Shown: one piece after another, positions 40,996-49,529 of the stretch
Numbering within the stretch: the stretch's first letter is position 1
Layout: the number at the start of each line of letters is the position of its first letter
Program-made: the position numbers and the translations under genes
From: Bacillota bacterium
GTDB lineage: Bacteria > Bacillota > Bacilli > Paenibacillales > NBRC-103111
Length of the DNA stretch: 64,000 nucleotides
Direction of reading: 5' to 3'
Assembly (NCBI GenBank): GCA_023388055.1
Contig: JAEWGW010000032.1
Location: 153,680 to 217,679, forward strand
Notes under the pieces: model-generated
What the model was told of the DNA's origin: nothing
The model's input: only the letters and a program-made list of their open reading frames with translations
Databases searched by the model: none

Positions 40996-41198
40996 TAACG
41001 AATCTCCGCCACGTTATTTCACCAATATAGACCTGTTCCTGTTTTTAACGAATCTGAGGAAGTTTATTCTGGCAAAAGGCGGCTAGAACGGGCAAAGGTG
41101 CAGGCAATAGCGTGGCTCAGATTCATTACATTCTCAAACACGCTGATTTTCGGCAAATAAGCGCTGTGTGATTCGTTAGAGTGTTAAGAGATTTGTTA
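40996..41198. repeat. Phased inverted-repeat cluster C
   Basis: A 22-bp motif (TAACGAATCT, variable centre, TTAT) occurs forward at 40996 and 41046 and reversed at 41107 and 41157; spacings are 50, 61 and 50 bp. A partial reversed copy lies at 41184-41198. Spacers are unrelated. There is no gene in 40803-41667. Confidence 0.8.
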
Positions 41199-41321
41199 GC
41201 GCGCATGAGCGCAGAACAACGGGTTTTGCCGGAACTGCGCAAGCCGATTACCTGGTGGTAGCGCAAATGAACGCTCCCGGTTCCGCTATCTCAACTGAGG
41301 GCTCCCGTGTTTGGCTACCTC

Positions 41322-41504
41322 AAACGGACTCAGGAGCCGTTATCTGGCGAAAAACCGGTGTTTTCTCCTTGGAACGGACACAGGAGCTCTTATTGGGCAG
41401 AAAAGGGTCTCGCTGACCGCATTCCAGGTGAAATAGCGTACCGTGTGTCCGCGAAATCTCGCCAAGCTCTCTTTTTTGCAAAATAACGGCTCCTCGGTCC
41501 GGAT
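41322..41504. repeat. Phased inverted-repeat cluster D
   Basis: A 22-bp motif (ACGGAC, CAGGAGC, TTAT) occurs forward at 41322 and 41372 and reversed at 41433 and 41483; spacings are 50, 61 and 50 bp. The outer pair is complementary at 18 of 22 positions. It is adjacent to cluster C with a different motif but the same geometry. Confidence 0.78.
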
Positions 41505-41589
41505 AGGGGACGGGCTTCTACGGTTTTTGTCGAATCAGACCCTTTCAATAAAATAATTGGTAGGGTCCAATTATCATTTCTCCTAGCGT

Positions 41590-41641
41590 TTCCCGTACGG
41601 GAATGTTAGAATGAAATCAATAGTGCCGGGAAAATTCCCGG
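41590..41641 (+). promoter_or_regulatory. Two related palindromes upstream of transketolase
   Basis: TTCCCGTACGGGAA (41590-41603) is a perfect 14-bp palindrome. CCGGGAAAATTCCCGG (41626-41641) has 7-bp inverted arms of the same TTCCCG/CGGGAA words in reversed order. They lie 27-78 bp before the tkt start, fitting an operator pair or leader hairpins. Confidence 0.5.
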
Positions 41642-41667
41642 AGACTTCCCAAAGGAGGAAAGATCGA

Positions 41668-43689
41668 ATGACAGCAAGCTTTACGACAACCGATCAGCTG
41701 GCGGTTAATACCATCCGGATGCTGGCGGTGGATGCCATCGAGAAATCCAAATCCGGCCATCCCGGCATGCCCATGGGGGCGGCTCCTATGGCTTATACCC
41801 TGTGGACCCGGCATATGAATGTCAATCCTTCCAACCCGTCCTGGTTCAACCGGGACCGCTTTGTTCTGTCCGCAGGACATGGCTCGATGCTGCTGTACGC
41901 CCTGCTGCACCTGGCGGGTTATGGTCTGACCATCGACGACCTCAAGCAGTTCCGCCAATGGGGCAGCCTGACTCCGGGACATCCGGAATTCGGCCACACT
42001 GCAGGCGTAGACGCCACCACAGGCCCGCTGGGCCAAGGGGTTGCCATGGCTGTAGGTATGGCGATGGCGGAAGCGCATCTCGGCGCTACATATAATAAGG
42101 ACAGCTTCCCGGTGGTGGACCATTACACCTATGCCATCTGCGGCGACGGTGACCTGATGGAGGGTGTATCCTCCGAAGCGGCTTCCCTTGCGGGCCATCT
42201 GAAGCTGGGCAAGCTGATTGTCCTGTACGATTCCAATGACATCTCCCTGGACGGCGAGCTGGGATTGTCCTTCTCTGAAAATGCCCATGCCCGCTTCGAA
42301 AGCTACGGCTGGCAGGTCATCCGGGTAGAAAATGAAAATGATCTGGGCGCGATCTCCGCAGCCCTCGAGCAAGCCAAGGCGGAAACAAGCCGTCCGACCC
42401 TGATTGAAGTGAAGACCACCATCGGCTTCGGCAGCCCCAACAAGGGCGGCAAGGGCGGACATGTCGGTCCCCATGGTTCTCCGCTGGGCACTGAAGAAGC
42501 CAAGCTGACCAAGGAAGCCCTGGGCTGGCCGCTGGAGCCTGAATTCTATGTGCCGGAAGAGGTACAAGCCTATTTCGCCGAGGTGAAGGCCTCCGGTGAA
42601 ACCAAAAACGCCGAATGGGAAACACTGGTGGACAAATATGCCGCAGCGTTCCCGGATTTGGCCCGCCAGTTCAAGCAGGCGGTTGCCGGCGAGCTACCTG
42701 AAGGCTGGGACAAGGATATTCCGGTGCTTACCTCCGCCGAGAAGGCAGTGGCCACCCGTGCCAGCTCTGGCCAGGCGCTGAACGCCATTGCGCCTAACCT
42801 GCCGACACTGATCGGCGGCTCTGCCGACCTGGAGTCCTCCACCAATACTCATCTGAAGGGCATCGACCAGTTCACTCCGGCCAATTATGCCGGCCGCAAC
42901 GTATACTTCGGCGTCCGCGAATTCGCCATGGCGGCGGCCACCAACGGTATGATGCTGCATGGCGGCGTCCGCGCTTACTGCGGAACCTTCTTCGTCTTCT
43001 CGGATTATCTTCGTCCGGCTGTCCGTCTGGCCGCGCTGATGAAGACACCGTCCGTATATGTGCTTACCCATGACTCCATTGCTGTCGGCGAAGACGGGCC
43101 TACCCATGAGCCTATCGAGCAGCTGCCGGCACTGCGGATCATCCCCGGCATGACCGTGCTGCGTCCTGCCGATGCCAACGAAACCATGGAAGCCTGGCGG
43201 TATGCCATCGAGAACAAGGAAGGTCCGGTGGCGCTGATTCTCACCCGCCAAAACCTGCCTGTGCTGGAGAAAACCGCCGAGCTGGCCCGCGACAACGTTC
43301 GCCGCGGCGCTTATGTGGTCTCCGATGCCGCTAACGGTAAACCCCAGGCGCAAATTATCGCCACCGGCTCCGAAGTTAGCCTGGCTGTAGAAGCCCAGAA
43401 GAAGCTGGCAGAGGAAGGTGTGCAGGTACGTGTCATCAGCATGCCTAGCTGGGAGCTGTTCGAGAAGCAGCCGCAGGCATACAAGGATTCCGTCCTGCTG
43501 CCTGAGGTGAAGGCCCGTCTGGCTGTGGAAATGGCCTATCCTCTGGGCTGGGAGCGTTATGTGGGAGACCAAGGCGCTATTCTTGGAATCAGCATGTTCG
43601 GCGCATCCGCACCGGGACCGAAGGTGCTGGCGGAATACGGCTTCACGCCGGATAACGTGGTGGCCAAGGTTAAGGCACTTTTGAAATAA
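41668..43689 (+). CDS. tkt: Transketolase
   Basis: A 673-residue thiamine-diphosphate enzyme of the pentose phosphate pathway. Landmarks in order are: AIEKSKSGHPGMPMGAAPMAYTLW, DRFVLSAGHGSMLLYALLHL, GHPEFGHTAGVDATTGPLGQG, the ThDP motif GDGDLMEGVSSEA ending in NDISLDG, and the pyrimidine domain GVREFAMAAATNGM and HDSIAVGEDGPTHEP. AAAGGAGG lies eight bases before ATG 41668; the longer frame to 41611 starts inside the palindrome region and is not preferred. All catalytic histidines appear intact. Confidence 0.97.
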   Translation: MTASFTTTDQLAVNTIRMLAVDAIEKSKSGHPGMPMGAAPMAYTLWTRHMNVNPSNPSWFNRDRFVLSAGHGSMLLYALLHLAGYGLTIDDLKQFRQWGSLTPGHPEFGHTAGVDATTGPLGQGVAMAVGMAMAEAHLGATYNKDSFPVVDHYTYAICGDGDLMEGVSSEAASLAGHLKLGKLIVLYDSNDISLDGELGLSFSENAHARFESYGWQVIRVENENDLGAISAALEQAKAETSRPTLIEVKTTIGFGSPNKGGKGGHVGPHGSPLGTEEAKLTKEALGWPLEPEFYVPEEVQAYFAEVKASGETKNAEWETLVDKYAAAFPDLARQFKQAVAGELPEGWDKDIPVLTSAEKAVATRASSGQALNAIAPNLPTLIGGSADLESSTNTHLKGIDQFTPANYAGRNVYFGVREFAMAAATNGMMLHGGVRAYCGTFFVFSDYLRPAVRLAALMKTPSVYVLTHDSIAVGEDGPTHEPIEQLPALRIIPGMTVLRPADANETMEAWRYAIENKEGPVALILTRQNLPVLEKTAELARDNVRRGAYVVSDAANGKPQAQIIATGSEVSLAVEAQKKLAEEGVQVRVISMPSWELFEKQPQAYKDSVLLPEVKARLAVEMAYPLGWERYVGDQGAILGISMFGASAPGPKVLAEYGFTPDNVVAKVKALLK

Positions 43690-43746
43690 TTATGGAGAGG
43701 GGGCGCCCGGCGGCGCCCCTTCAGATCATAGGGAGAAGGTAGACAG

Positions 43747-44058
43747 ATGGCTCAGTTCGACAACGTATCCGTGGTGAAACAAGCGAATATTTACTTTGAC
43801 GGAAAGGTAAGCAGCCGGACCGTGCTGTTTGCCGACGGCACCAAAAAGACCCTGGGCATCATGCTGCCCGGAGATTACGAGTTTGGCACGGACACCGTTG
43901 AGATTATGGAGATTCTGGCCGGAGAGCTGAAGGTGCTGCTTCCGGAAGCAACAGAATGGCTTGAAATCAACGGCTCCGGCGAGTTTACGGTTCCTGCCCA
44001 TACTCGCTTCAAGCTCCAGGTCAAGACACCTACCGATTACTGCTGCTCCTACATCTAG
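43747..44058 (+). CDS. ppnP: Pyrimidine/purine nucleoside phosphorylase (PpnP, cupin fold)
   Basis: A 103-residue single-domain cupin (former DUF1255, YaiE). Typical stretches are NVSVVKQANIYFDGKVSSRTV, KTLGIMLPGDYEFGT and MEILAGELKVLLP, ending in VPAHTRFKLQV and YCCSYI. E. coli PpnP phosphorolyses several nucleosides. Length and conserved blocks are standard. GGGAGAAGG precedes ATG 43747. It lies 57 bp after tkt and before a terminator, so ribose-1-phosphate from nucleosides could feed the pentose phosphate enzymes encoded upstream (inference). Confidence 0.93.
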   Translation: MAQFDNVSVVKQANIYFDGKVSSRTVLFADGTKKTLGIMLPGDYEFGTDTVEIMEILAGELKVLLPEATEWLEINGSGEFTVPAHTRFKLQVKTPTDYCCSYI

Positions 44059-44078
44059 AAAACCCCTTCCCTGTAAAA

Positions 44079-44122
44079 AACCTCCTGACGCCTGCTTCAT
44101 GCGGGCATCGGGAGGTTTTTTT
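44079..44122 (+). terminator. Intrinsic terminator after ppnP
   Basis: AACCTCCTGA-GCCTGC pairs with GCGGGCATCGGGAGGTT around TTCAT, followed by seven T. Confidence 0.88.
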
Positions 44123-44194
44123 GGAGACGGCAGAGAGTGTGGCGGACGGCCTCATGCGAATCAAACCGCGCTGGGAGACCGCGTGCAGTCGGAA

Positions 44195-44875
44195 TTACAG
44201 CAGCAGCGGAACGATCCAGGGGGCCGTGCACAGGGTGAAGAAGGCGGTGAGAATCATCGCCACAGTAGAGACAGAGCCTGAGGCGGAGCTCAGCTCGAAG
44301 GCCTTAGTGGTGCCGACGGCGTGGGCGCTGGTGCCAAGCAGCACGCCGTGAGAGACATCATTTTTGAAGCGGAAGAACCGGATCACCACCGGTCCCAGCA
44401 CCATGCCAAGAACCCCTGTGGCCAGTACAAACACGGCCGTGATGGCGGGGATGCCGCCGATGAGTCCCGAAACCACTACGGCAATGGGCGTGGTGGCGGA
44501 ACGGGGGGCGATACTGTCGATAATTGCCAGGTCCAGATGCAGCATTTTGGCTGCCCAGGCAGTGCTTACAATTGCTACGGTAGACCCGGTAAGCACACTC
44601 AGCAGAATGGACAGGGCGTGTTTCTTCATCACATGGCGGTTCTTGTATAGGGGAACGGCCAGCGCCACGGTGGCGGGACCGATCATATTGCTGATGTAGA
44701 GCGTGCTGTCGTGATACGTATTGTAGGGGATATCCGCGAAGGCCAGCACTGCGATAACCAGAAGCGGGGTGAGAATCACTGGGGTGAAGAGCACCCGCTT
44801 GTGGGACTTATAAAAGGTTTTAGTGCCGAAGTAGATCAGCACGGTTAAGATAAAGCATGTTATTCCCAGAATCAT
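44195..44875 (-). CDS. LrgB/CidB-family membrane protein
   Basis: A 226-residue membrane protein with about seven helices. Family blocks are YNTYHDSTLYISNMIGPATVALAVPLY, SVLTGSTVAIVSTAWAAKML and LIGGIPAITAVFVLATGVLG, plus GVLLGTSAHAVGTTKAFE. LrgB/CidB proteins work with LrgA/CidA in holin-like control of murein hydrolases or in export of pyruvate/acetate-type metabolites. Its ATG overlaps the lrgA stop by four bases. The operon is divergent from a CidR-like regulator, as in Bacillus ywbHG-ywbI. Confidence 0.92.
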   Translation of the reverse strand: MILGITCFILTVLIYFGTKTFYKSHKRVLFTPVILTPLLVIAVLAFADIPYNTYHDSTLYISNMIGPATVALAVPLYKNRHVMKKHALSILLSVLTGSTVAIVSTAWAAKMLHLDLAIIDSIAPRSATTPIAVVVSGLIGGIPAITAVFVLATGVLGMVLGPVVIRFFRFKNDVSHGVLLGTSAHAVGTTKAFELSSASGSVSTVAMILTAFFTLCTAPWIVPLLL

Positions 44876-45243
44876 GACTGTCGCTTCCCTTCATGGGCCG
44901 ACAGCTTCTCCGCAATCAAACCCGTTATGACCATGACACACAGAATGCTGAACACAATGACCAGAGTGATCCGAAGGCCGTTTTGCAGCATCAAATCCTT
45001 GTATTCCACAATGCCCACTACCGGAGGGATGAAAAACAGCAGCATCTCGGCCAACAGCCATTTGGAGCCCAGGTCTACCCATTCCAGCTTGATCACCTTA
45101 AAATGCAATAGCGCAAACAGCAGCACAATTCCTACAATGCTTCCCGGAACCGGCAGATGAAGCGCGGACGTGACGGCGTTGATCAGCATGGAATACAGAA
45201 TGAAGCAAACCACCTGGCCGAACCCCCGAAATAATGACTTCAT
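44872..45243 (-). CDS. LrgA/CidA-family holin-like protein
   Basis: A 123-residue membrane protein with four helices. Signatures are LHLPVPGSIVGIVLLFALLHF and WLLAEMLLFFIPPVVGIVEYKDL. The ORF could extend to 45321, but GGAGGG seven bases before ATG 45243 and the family N-terminus (SLFRGFGQVVCFILYSML) set the start. It is translationally coupled to the LrgB gene. The divergent LysR gene starts about 100 bp away and probably controls it. Confidence 0.92.
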   Translation of the reverse strand: MKSLFRGFGQVVCFILYSMLINAVTSALHLPVPGSIVGIVLLFALLHFKVIKLEWVDLGSKWLLAEMLLFFIPPVVGIVEYKDLMLQNGLRITLVIVFSILCVMVITGLIAEKLSAHEGKRQS

Positions 45244-45345
45244 GAAGAATCCCTCCTTTTGAAAGTGTACATCATGTGCTTTCATTGGTAAAATGAATGA
45301 ATCGAATGATTTCCATTCCATTTAGCTATAGTGGGGGGGACACCT

Positions 45346-46248
45346 ATGGATATCCGTCATATGCAGTATGTGCTGGAGCTTGCCCGCAGCGGAAGCTTTA
45401 CCCGGGCGGCCCAGACGCTTCATATTACCCAGCCTACTCTGAGCAAGGCCATCAAGAGTCTGGAGGAGGAGCTGGGGGTGGAGCTGTTCAAACGAGATGG
45501 CAAACGGATCGAGCTGACGGACGCGGGCAGAGCCATCACCGGTCAGGCCCACAATATCACCGAGGGCTTCCATAATCTCATGCTGGAGCTGGAGGATCTC
45601 ACCAATCTCAACAAGGGTGTGATCCGCATCGGCATTCCTCCGATGGCGGGCTCCAGCTTTTTTCCCCAGGTGCTGAGGCAGTTCCGGCAAAAATATCCGG
45701 GTCTGGTGATTCAAATGGTGGAGGACGGGGCAAAGAAGCTAGAGACCAAGGTGGCGGAGGGCAAGCTGGATGTGGGCGTGGTCCTGCTGCCCGTGGATGG
45801 GGAGCGGTTTGATTCCTTCACGGTGATCAAGGAGCGGCTGAAGGTGATTGTCTGGACGGGCCATCCCCTGGCGGACAGCGCCTCAGTGCCGCTCCGGAAG
45901 CTGGCGGAGGAGCCGTTTATTCTGTTCAAGGAGGAGTTCGCCCTCCATGACCGGATTATTGCGGAATGCCACAGGGTGGGGTTCCGTCCCAATGTCCAGT
46001 ATGAAAGCTCCCAGTGGGATTTCATCTATGAGCTGGCGGCGGCTGGTCTGGGGGTGGCGATGCTGCCGGAAACCATCTGCCGGTCCCTGGACAAAAGCAG
46101 AGTGGCGGTGCTGGACCTGGTGGAGCCGCAGATTCCGTGGCATCTGGGGATGATCTGGGGCAAAAAGAGCTACCTGCCCTTGGCCGCCCGGGAGTGGGTG
46201 CGGTTTACCAGGGGGATATTCAGTCCCCAAAGTGAGGAGAAGGGCTGA
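45346..46248 (+). CDS. LysR-family regulator, CidR-like
   Basis: A 300-residue LysR regulator. The N-terminal winged helix is MDIRHMQYVLELARSGSFTRAAQTLHITQPTLSKAIKSLEEELG, and the effector domain begins VIRIGIPPMAGSSFF. ATG 45346 is preceded by GGGGGG at six bases and gives the standard start, so the upstream MGGTP extension is dropped. Divergent orientation to the LrgAB pair and similarity to YwbI/CidR suggest control of that pair in response to acetate or carbon overflow (inference). The 102-bp gap between the genes would hold the operator. Confidence 0.92.
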   Translation: MDIRHMQYVLELARSGSFTRAAQTLHITQPTLSKAIKSLEEELGVELFKRDGKRIELTDAGRAITGQAHNITEGFHNLMLELEDLTNLNKGVIRIGIPPMAGSSFFPQVLRQFRQKYPGLVIQMVEDGAKKLETKVAEGKLDVGVVLLPVDGERFDSFTVIKERLKVIVWTGHPLADSASVPLRKLAEEPFILFKEEFALHDRIIAECHRVGFRPNVQYESSQWDFIYELAAAGLGVAMLPETICRSLDKSRVAVLDLVEPQIPWHLGMIWGKKSYLPLAAREWVRFTRGIFSPQSEEKG

Positions 46249-46307
46249 GCGTCCTCCGAATACCTTTGGGGGAGCATACCGATGCCCATACCGATGCCGA
46301 GGTAAAG

Positions 46308-46332
46308 CAAAAAGCCCGGGAAGCCCCGGGCT
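46308..46332 (-). terminator. Intrinsic terminator (minus strand)
   Basis: Read leftward, AGCCCGGG pairs with CCCGGGCT, followed by five T. It lies about 35 bp beyond the stop of the dehydrogenase-PilZ gene. Confidence 0.75.
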
Positions 46333-46366
46333 GTATGGAGCGGCAGGCTGCGGGACAGCTCCCGCT

Positions 46367-47617
46367 TTAGCTCTCGTGCCGCTTGATATATTGCTCAAGC
46401 TTGATCCGGGTGTACGGCGGCAATCCCGACAGCATACAGCCGTAGCGGAATTCCCCTTCTCGCGAATCGATGCGGATAATCTTGCCGGTAATCGGGGGCA
46501 GATCGGCTTCCTTGGGGAAGTGGATCACCACGAACATATCTTGGGCCAGCGGGAAGGCCGAGCTGATCTGCAGTCCGCTTTCGGACAGGTCATGGAGGAT
46601 TCCTTCGATATTCTGTCCCGAGAAGCTGCCCTCCTGCTCCCATTGGTACACGGACAGATGCAGCTTGATGCCCAGGCTGATCCGGTTGGCGCCGCGGCGC
46701 TCCTTGTCTGCCGGTGCGGTTCTTTCGACCGAAGGAGTAATGGTGAGCTTCATCCAGTCCTCGTAGCATTGGATGACGGAGGAGAGGTCCTGATCCCCTA
46801 ACCCTTTAGCCAGGCCCATCTGGAAAATGGACGTAGCCGCATGGAGCAGCGGCGCAGGAAGCTGGAACCCTGCCGTCAGCTTCTGGGCCAGGAGCAAATC
46901 CTTCAGCATCAGAGCGGTGGAGAACTGGTTGGAGAAGTCCCGCTGGATGATCTTGTTGCCCTTCAGCTCCGCCTGCCGGCTGTTGGCGCCGCCTGCGGTT
47001 ACAATCTCCAGGAACTTCTCGGGGGAAAGGCCCGCTTTGGCCGCAATGGAGAAACCCTCCATCAAGCCGATGGCGTTGATACCCACGATGGTATTGTGGG
47101 CCAGCTTGGCATAGGAGCCGGAGCCGCTGTCGCCCATATACAGGCATTTGCTGCCCAGCACCTCGAACAGGTCCAGGTGCTCCTCGTAGACGGCCTCCTC
47201 GCCGCCCACCATAAAGACCAGCGTGCCGCTCTCTGCGGCGGGTTTGCTGCCTGTTACAGGGGCATCCAGGAAGAAGGCCTGCTGTGCCCTCAGCTCCTCC
47301 GCAATCCGGCGGCTGGTGGCGGGAGAAACGGTGCTGCAGTCAATGACGGTAAGGCCCGGACGGGAGCCCTCGAGAATACCCCCCGGCCCGTACACCACCT
47401 CCAGTAAAGCCTCATCGTTACTCACATTGGTAAAAATCACATCTGCCTGGCGGGCAGCTTCAGCCGGACTGGCCGCTTCCAACGCGCCAAGCGCTTTCAA
47501 TTGCTCCCGCTTGGCAGCCGTGCGGTTATAACCGTATACCGTATATCCGCTTTTGAGCAGATTGACAGCCATGGGCATTCCCATAGTGCCAAGTCCGATA
47601 AAACCGATGGTTTTCAT
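46367..47617 (-). CDS. 3-hydroxyisobutyrate-dehydrogenase-family enzyme fused to a PilZ domain
   Basis: A 416-residue two-part protein. Residues 1-290 are a beta-hydroxyacid dehydrogenase: Rossmann motif IGFIGLGTMG, substrate loop DAPVTGSKPAAESG, catalytic lysine in KLAHN. After a 15-residue linker, residues 307-416 form a PilZ domain with both c-di-GMP motifs: RxxxR (R308-R312 within RRGANR) and DxSxxG (D343-G348, DLSESG). The PilZ tail continues with FRYGCMLSGL. AGAGGTG precedes ATG 47617; M-T-W upstream lies in the ribosome site. The frame is continuous with no stop between domains. Substrate unknown; allosteric control by c-di-GMP is inference. Confidence 0.88.
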   Translation of the reverse strand: MKTIGFIGLGTMGMPMAVNLLKSGYTVYGYNRTAAKREQLKALGALEAASPAEAARQADVIFTNVSNDEALLEVVYGPGGILEGSRPGLTVIDCSTVSPATSRRIAEELRAQQAFFLDAPVTGSKPAAESGTLVFMVGGEEAVYEEHLDLFEVLGSKCLYMGDSGSGSYAKLAHNTIVGINAIGLMEGFSIAAKAGLSPEKFLEIVTAGGANSRQAELKGNKIIQRDFSNQFSTALMLKDLLLAQKLTAGFQLPAPLLHAATSIFQMGLAKGLGDQDLSSVIQCYEDWMKLTITPSVERTAPADKERRGANRISLGIKLHLSVYQWEQEGSFSGQNIEGILHDLSESGLQISSAFPLAQDMFVVIHFPKEADLPPITGKIIRIDSREGEFRYGCMLSGLPPYTRIKLEQYIKRHES

Positions 47618-47736
47618 CCAAGTCACCTCTTGTCCTTATCTTACCATGCGCCCGGAAGTATGTGAAAGACCTTACTTGCAATTCCGGCATTGAATAAGTA
47701 TTCTTATCATAGACACCAGATATATGTAGGTAAACC

Positions 47737-47795
47737 TTCCCCCAAAAGTGAAGAAATGCTCTGAAGCAATGGAGGTTACTTTTGGAGGAGCCCCC
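47737..47795 (+). repeat. Dispersed ~60-bp element with CCCCCAAAAGT inverted ends (copy 2)
   Basis: TTCCCCCAAAAGTGA (47737-47751) and TTACTTTTGGAGGAGCCCCC (47776-47795) bracket a CTCTGAAGC core. It is the same element as 23773-23832 in the opposite orientation; here it ends 25 bp before the pgi start. One G-to-A change spoils the right arm. Confidence 0.7.
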
Positions 47796-47820
47796 AATTG
47801 GATAAGGAGGTTTTTGACCC

Positions 47821-49170
47821 ATGAGCGGAAAATTGCAGTTTGATTACAGCAAAGCATTGGGCTTTATCGGCAAGCATGAGGTGGACAACCTGGCAGGCGC
47901 CATCAAGGCCGCCCACGATGACCTGCATAACGGCACAGGCGCAGGCTCGGATTATCTGGGCTGGATCGATCTTCCGGTGAATTATGACCGGACGGAGTTC
48001 GACCGGATCAAGAAGGCAGCCGAAAAAATCCAGTCGGATTCGGATGCGCTGGTGGTTATCGGTATTGGCGGTTCCTATCTGGGAGCCCGGGCCGCTATCG
48101 AAATGCTGACCCATTCCTTCTATAATATTCTTCCCAAGGACAAGCGCAAGACTCCCGAGATTTATTTTGTCGGCAATAATATCAGTTCTACATATACCTC
48201 CCATCTGCTGCAGCTGCTGGATGGCAAGGACATCTCCGTAAACGTCATCTCCAAGTCCGGCACTACTACAGAGCCGGCAATTGCCTTCCGGATTTTCCGG
48301 GAGCTCCTGGAGCGCAAGTACGGCAAGGAAGGCGCCCAAAAACGGATCTACGCCACCACTGACAAGGCCCGCGGCGCCTTGAAGAAGCTGGCCTCCGAGG
48401 AAGGCTACGAAACCTTCGTGATTCCGGATGATGTGGGCGGACGTTATTCTGTATTGACCCCTGTAGGCCTGCTGCCCATTGCCGTAGCCGGCGTGGATAT
48501 CGACGCTATGATGCAGGGTGCGGCGGATGCCAGAACCGATTATTCCAGCCCGTCCGTAGCCGAAAATGAAGCCTACCAATACGCGGCTGTGCGCAATGCC
48601 TTGTACCGCAAGGGCAAAACCACCGAAATCCTGGTGAACTATGAACCCTCTCTGCACTTTGTGTCCGAGTGGTGGAAGCAGCTCTTCGGCGAAAGCGAGG
48701 GCAAGGACAACAAGGGTATTTACCCGTCCTCCGTCGACTTCTCCACAGACCTGCACTCCATGGGCCAATTCATCCAGGAGGGCAACCGCAACCTGTTCGA
48801 AACGGTCATTCAGGTGGCTGAGGTACCGTACCATCTGACCATCGGAACCGATCCGACGGATCTGGACGGGCTGAATTTCCTGAGCGGGAAAACCATGGAT
48901 TTCGTCAACAAAAAGGCGTTCCTGGGTACGCTTCTGGCCCACAGCGACGGCGGCGTGCCGAATCTGGTAGTGACCCTGCCGGATATGTCCCCGTACACCT
49001 TCGGCTATATGGTTTATTTCTTCGAGAAGGCCTGCGGCGTGAGCGGATACCTCTCCGGCGTAAATCCGTTCGACCAGCCGGGTGTGGAAGCCTACAAGAA
49101 GAACATGTTTGCGCTTCTGGGCAAACCGGGCTTCGAGCAGGAAAAGGAAGAGCTGGAGAAGCGCCTGTAA
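47821..49170 (+). CDS. pgi: Glucose-6-phosphate isomerase
   Basis: A 449-residue glycolytic isomerase, the short Gram-positive type. Sugar-phosphate binding motif VVIGIGGSYLGARAAIEML, then VGNNISSTYTSHLLQLL, VISKSGTTTEPAIAFRIFRELLE, FVIPDDVGGRYSVLTPVGLLP and the C-terminal catalytic block LFETVIQV and QPGVEAYKKNMFALLG. AAGGAGG lies about ten bases before ATG 47821. It is monocistronic with a dispersed repeat in its leader and a terminator downstream. Confidence 0.97.
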   Translation: MSGKLQFDYSKALGFIGKHEVDNLAGAIKAAHDDLHNGTGAGSDYLGWIDLPVNYDRTEFDRIKKAAEKIQSDSDALVVIGIGGSYLGARAAIEMLTHSFYNILPKDKRKTPEIYFVGNNISSTYTSHLLQLLDGKDISVNVISKSGTTTEPAIAFRIFRELLERKYGKEGAQKRIYATTDKARGALKKLASEEGYETFVIPDDVGGRYSVLTPVGLLPIAVAGVDIDAMMQGAADARTDYSSPSVAENEAYQYAAVRNALYRKGKTTEILVNYEPSLHFVSEWWKQLFGESEGKDNKGIYPSSVDFSTDLHSMGQFIQEGNRNLFETVIQVAEVPYHLTIGTDPTDLDGLNFLSGKTMDFVNKKAFLGTLLAHSDGGVPNLVVTLPDMSPYTFGYMVYFFEKACGVSGYLSGVNPFDQPGVEAYKKNMFALLGKPGFEQEKEELEKRL

Positions 49171-49222
49171 TTGAAAAATACGGTACTTTTGGTTTGAAAA
49201 GTGAATAATTATGCAATCCGGT

Positions 49223-49250
49223 CCCCTTTTCAAAAAGAGAAGGGGGCTGT
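49223..49250 (+). terminator. Probable terminator of pgi
   Basis: CCCCTTTTC (49223) pairs with GAGAAGGGG (49237) around AAAAA, but the following T-tract is weak (CTGTTTATAT). Confidence 0.55.
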
Positions 49251-49329
49251 TTATATATTGAAGGCATGTCAGGTTACATAACCAAAAGTATGGCGATAAA
49301 CGGAAATAATCAGCCTTACGGTAAAATAT

Positions 49330-49359
49330 TTACTGACAAACGGCCAATAAGTCAGGTAA
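49330..49359 (+). promoter_or_regulatory. Imperfect inverted repeat upstream of yigZ
   Basis: TTACTGAC (49330) and GTCAGGTAA (49351) are inverted arms in an AT-rich 280-bp non-coding stretch. An extended -10-like TGCTAGAAT lies at 49482-49490. No protein is seen between 49171 and 49529. Confidence 0.35.
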
Positions 49360-49529
49360 TATAACGTTAAAGCCTCCTGGTGGAATACATTTGTCCACTG
49401 TGTTGCGAATTAATGCCATGAATTGTCTGAGATATGTCACAATTAATTGATTGAATAGTTATAGAAATCTGATTACTTCTATGCTAGAATGCTTTAAAGC
49501 GACTCTATACGAAGGTGGATTGCTGCTGC

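Noticed and set aside
47776..49233. Long minus-strand open frame opposite pgi
   Set aside because: Antisense shadow of a highly conserved glycolytic gene with no recognisable motif.
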